This document shows, piece by piece, positions 33,494 through 35,091 of a stretch of DNA of 35,091 nucleotides. The notes beneath the pieces were generated by a model, which saw nothing but the letters and a program-made list of their open reading frames with translations, was not told where the DNA came from and searched no databases. Numbering within the stretch: position 1 is the first letter of the stretch; each line of letters opens with the position of its first letter. The DNA is from Deltaproteobacteria bacterium (lineage in GTDB: Bacteria; Myxococcota_A; Polyangia; Polyangiales; Houyiibacteriaceae): assembly GCA_019313915.1 (NCBI GenBank), contig JAFDAJ010000027.1, forward strand, positions 1 through 35,091, read 5' to 3'. A program made the translations under genes and the position numbers.

Positions 33494-34777
33494 ATGTCCG
33501 ACCCTGTCTCCAAAGAACTCTTCGCCCGCGCCTCCAAGGTCATCCCCGGGGGCGTCAATTCCCCGGTTCGCGCTTTCCGTGCCGTGGGGGGTGAGCCGAT
33601 CTTCATCAAGGAAGCCCACGGCCCGGTCATGGTCGGCGCCGACGGCACGGAGTACGTCGACTACGTCGGCTCCTGGGGACCGATGATCCTCGGTCACACC
33701 AAGTCAGAGGTGGTGGCGGCGATCCAGCAGGCCGCCGAAAAGGGCTCGAGCTACGGCGCACCGACCGAGGCCGAGATCACCATGGCCGAGCGGCTTCGCG
33801 ATGCGGTCCCTTCGATGGAGATGTCGAGATTGGTTTCGAGCGGCACTGAGGCAACCATGGGCGCCCTCCGAGTCGCTCGCGGCTACACGGGACGCGACCT
33901 CATCGTGAAGTGCATCGGTGGCTATCATGGCGGCGCCGACTATCTGCTCGTCAAGGGCGGCAGCGGTTTGGCGACCCTGGGCGAACCCGACAGCGCTGGA
34001 GTGCCCGCCGCGATCGCCGGCACGACGTTGGTCGTTCCCTACAACGACGGCTACGCCCTCGAAAAGATCTTCGCCGAGCGCGGCAACGAGATCGCCGCGG
34101 TGATTTTCGAGCCGGTCGCCGGCAATATGGGCTGCATTCCCCCGGACCCGGTGTGGCTCGCCGCGCTCCGCACGCAGACCCAGAACCACGGCGCCCTTCT
34201 GATCTGCGACGAAGTGATGACCGGCTTCCGCGTCGCCTGGGGTGGCGCCCAAGCCCTCTACGACATCCGGCCCGATCTCACATGCCTCGGCAAGATCATC
34301 GGAGGCGGCCTTCCGGTCGGCGCGTACGGCGGAAAGCGCGAAATCATGGAGAAAGTCGCTCCCCTCGGGCCGGTGTATCAAGCCGGCACCTTGAGCGGAA
34401 ATCCTCTGGCTGTGGCTGCCGGCCTCGAGACCATCGAGCAGCTCCTCCGCCCGGGCGTCTACGAAGACCTCGAACACAAGGGCGATCAGGTCCAGGCGCT
34501 CCTCGAGCAGCACGCTGGCGCGGCGGGCGTCCCGATCACCGTCCAGCGGGTCGGCTCGATGCTGACGGCATTCTTCCGCGACAAGCCGGTTCGCAACTGG
34601 GACGAAGCTTCCGACACCGATCGCGATGCCTTCGCCAAGTGGCACGGCGCCCTCCTCGAACACGGTGTCTATTGGCCTTGTAGCCCGTTCGAGGCCGCGT
34701 TCGTCTCGCTCGCCCACGACGCGGATTCCCTGCAGAAGACGGGTCGGGCATTCAAGGCGGCCTTCGCCGCTCTCTGA
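33494..34777 (+). CDS. hemL: Glutamate-1-semialdehyde 2,1-aminomutase
   Basis: HemL converts glutamate-1-semialdehyde to 5-aminolevulinate, the first dedicated step of tetrapyrrole synthesis by the C5 route. The 427-residue product has the usual length. Visible are the N-terminal SKELFARASKVIPGGVNSPVRAF, EATMGALRVARGYTGRDLIVK, and the PLP-lysine motif LGKIIGGGLPVGAYGG with Lys267, followed by YQAGTLSGNPLA. These identify HemL rather than another class-III aminotransferase. The ATG at 33494 begins the conserved N-terminus; the ribosome site is weak. It is alone, with the AtpZ/AtpI gene starting 123 nt later on the same strand. Codon third positions are strongly C/G, a little more than in the lipoprotein gene beside it. 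Confidence 0.96.
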   Translation: MSDPVSKELFARASKVIPGGVNSPVRAFRAVGGEPIFIKEAHGPVMVGADGTEYVDYVGSWGPMILGHTKSEVVAAIQQAAEKGSSYGAPTEAEITMAERLRDAVPSMEMSRLVSSGTEATMGALRVARGYTGRDLIVKCIGGYHGGADYLLVKGGSGLATLGEPDSAGVPAAIAGTTLVVPYNDGYALEKIFAERGNEIAAVIFEPVAGNMGCIPPDPVWLAALRTQTQNHGALLICDEVMTGFRVAWGGAQALYDIRPDLTCLGKIIGGGLPVGAYGGKREIMEKVAPLGPVYQAGTLSGNPLAVAAGLETIEQLLRPGVYEDLEHKGDQVQALLEQHAGAAGVPITVQRVGSMLTAFFRDKPVRNWDEASDTDRDAFAKWHGALLEHGVYWPCSPFEAAFVSLAHDADSLQKTGRAFKAAFAAL

Positions 34778-34783
34778 AGTCCC

Positions 34784-34798
34784 AAAACCGGTGGTTTT
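34784..34798 (+). terminator. Small hairpin after hemL
   Basis: AAAACC and GGTTTT flank a GGT loop, 6 nt after the hemL stop, with the T residues in the stem. It is a short and weak candidate for a terminator, but its position is right. Confidence 0.35.
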
Positions 34799-34826
34799 CA
34801 TGGGCGGAAATGGTCTTCCACCAACC

Positions 34827-34854
34827 TTGACCCTACATACCTCCGTGCTATACG
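34827..34854 (+). promoter_or_regulatory. Sigma-70-like promoter before atpZ/atpI
   Basis: TTGACC (34827-34832) and TATACG (34849-34854) with 16-bp spacing match the -35 and -10 consensus at five and four of six positions. They stand 46 nt before the atpZ/atpI start. This is the best vegetative promoter seen in the window and probably drives the ATP synthase operon. Confidence 0.6.
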
Positions 34855-34900
34855 CCGCGCGCTCTTTGGGCGCGGATCCTTGGAACTGTAGGGAAACGAT

Positions 34901-35091
34901 GTGCTGGCGATGCTCCTCAACCGGGAACAGCGGGAGCAGCTCAGACAGATGGGCAGCTTCTCGACGATTGGCCTCGAGCTCGGCCTTTCTGTCGCGCTCG
35001 GCTACCTCGGAGGCGAATGGTTAGACGGCAAGCTTGGCACTGAACCTTGGCTCAAATGGATTGGCCTCGGCTTTGGGCTTGCCGCGGGCGC
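34901..35091 (+). CDS. AtpZ/AtpI-type ATP synthase accessory protein, N-terminal part
   Basis: The 63 codons present encode a charged helix (NREQREQLRQMG) and a first membrane hairpin (STIGLELGLSVALGYLGGEWLDGKLG, then WLKWIGLGFGLAAG), the pattern of AtpZ/AtpI proteins that help assemble the F0F1 ATP synthase and may carry Mg2+. The gene runs off the window. The GTG at 34901 is chosen because AGGGA stands 6 nt before it; an ATG at 34910 in the same frame is possible. Since AtpZ and AtpI commonly open the atp operon, further atp genes should follow. Which of the two names applies cannot be decided from this part. Confidence 0.75.
   Translation, partial: MLAMLLNREQREQLRQMGSFSTIGLELGLSVALGYLGGEWLDGKLGTEPWLKWIGLGFGLAAG

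Overview
The window looks like chromosomal DNA of a high-GC Gram-negative bacterium related to the former Deltaproteobacteria, most likely Myxococcota. The pointers are a type II secretion operon next to a sigma-54 activator, a complete Bat (Batrachian-type aerotolerance-like) operon, a large LVIVD-repeat lipoprotein with a cysteine-rich N-terminus, and a UPF0262 protein beside Mfd. This placement is an inference from gene content, not from a marker-gene comparison. No rRNA, tRNA, CRISPR array, prophage or intact transposon was seen.

Layout, mostly minus strand. At 1-3032 are gspD (cut by the window edge), gspC and an NtrC-type response regulator, preceded by a 431-bp spacer with hexamer repeats and inverted repeats. 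At 3464-8105 are a metallophosphoesterase, cysH (PAPS reductase), a glutathione-reductase-like flavoprotein, an unknown protein and a UPF0262 protein. At 8170-9225 (+) is an APP1-like HAD protein, whose stop codon overlaps that of a convergent HEAT-repeat gene. That gene follows mfd and a CPA2 antiporter (9222-14758, minus, overlapping ends). At 14872-16491 (+) are an acyl-CoA dehydrogenase behind a perfect palindrome and a small LuxR-type DNA-binding protein.

From 29469 down to about 16542 runs one long minus-strand series: moxR, DUF58, a BatD-like membrane protein, two VWA proteins, a TPR protein with a Gln/Asp tract, batD, a TPR-SH3 protein, a receiver-only response regulator, two parvulin-type chaperones, a crotonase-family protein and an LLM oxidoreductase, closed by an intrinsic terminator. 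The six start/stop junctions from DUF58 to batE are all 4-nt ATGA or GTGA overlaps. The Bat block probably builds a membrane VWA complex driven by the MoxR ATPase. The chaperones after it point to cell-envelope biogenesis.

The right end holds a long LVIVD-repeat lipoprotein (minus), then divergently hemL (tetrapyrrole synthesis) and the start of atpZ/atpI, probably the head of the F0F1-ATPase operon, behind a good sigma-70-like promoter. I saw no clear new defence or mobile system. The most unusual items are small: short hexamer arrays in two spacers, a 21-bp-period direct repeat that resembles an insertion-sequence end, a GGGGTCAGACCCC palindrome, several well-formed operator-like palindromes, and a crotonase lacking both catalytic glutamates.
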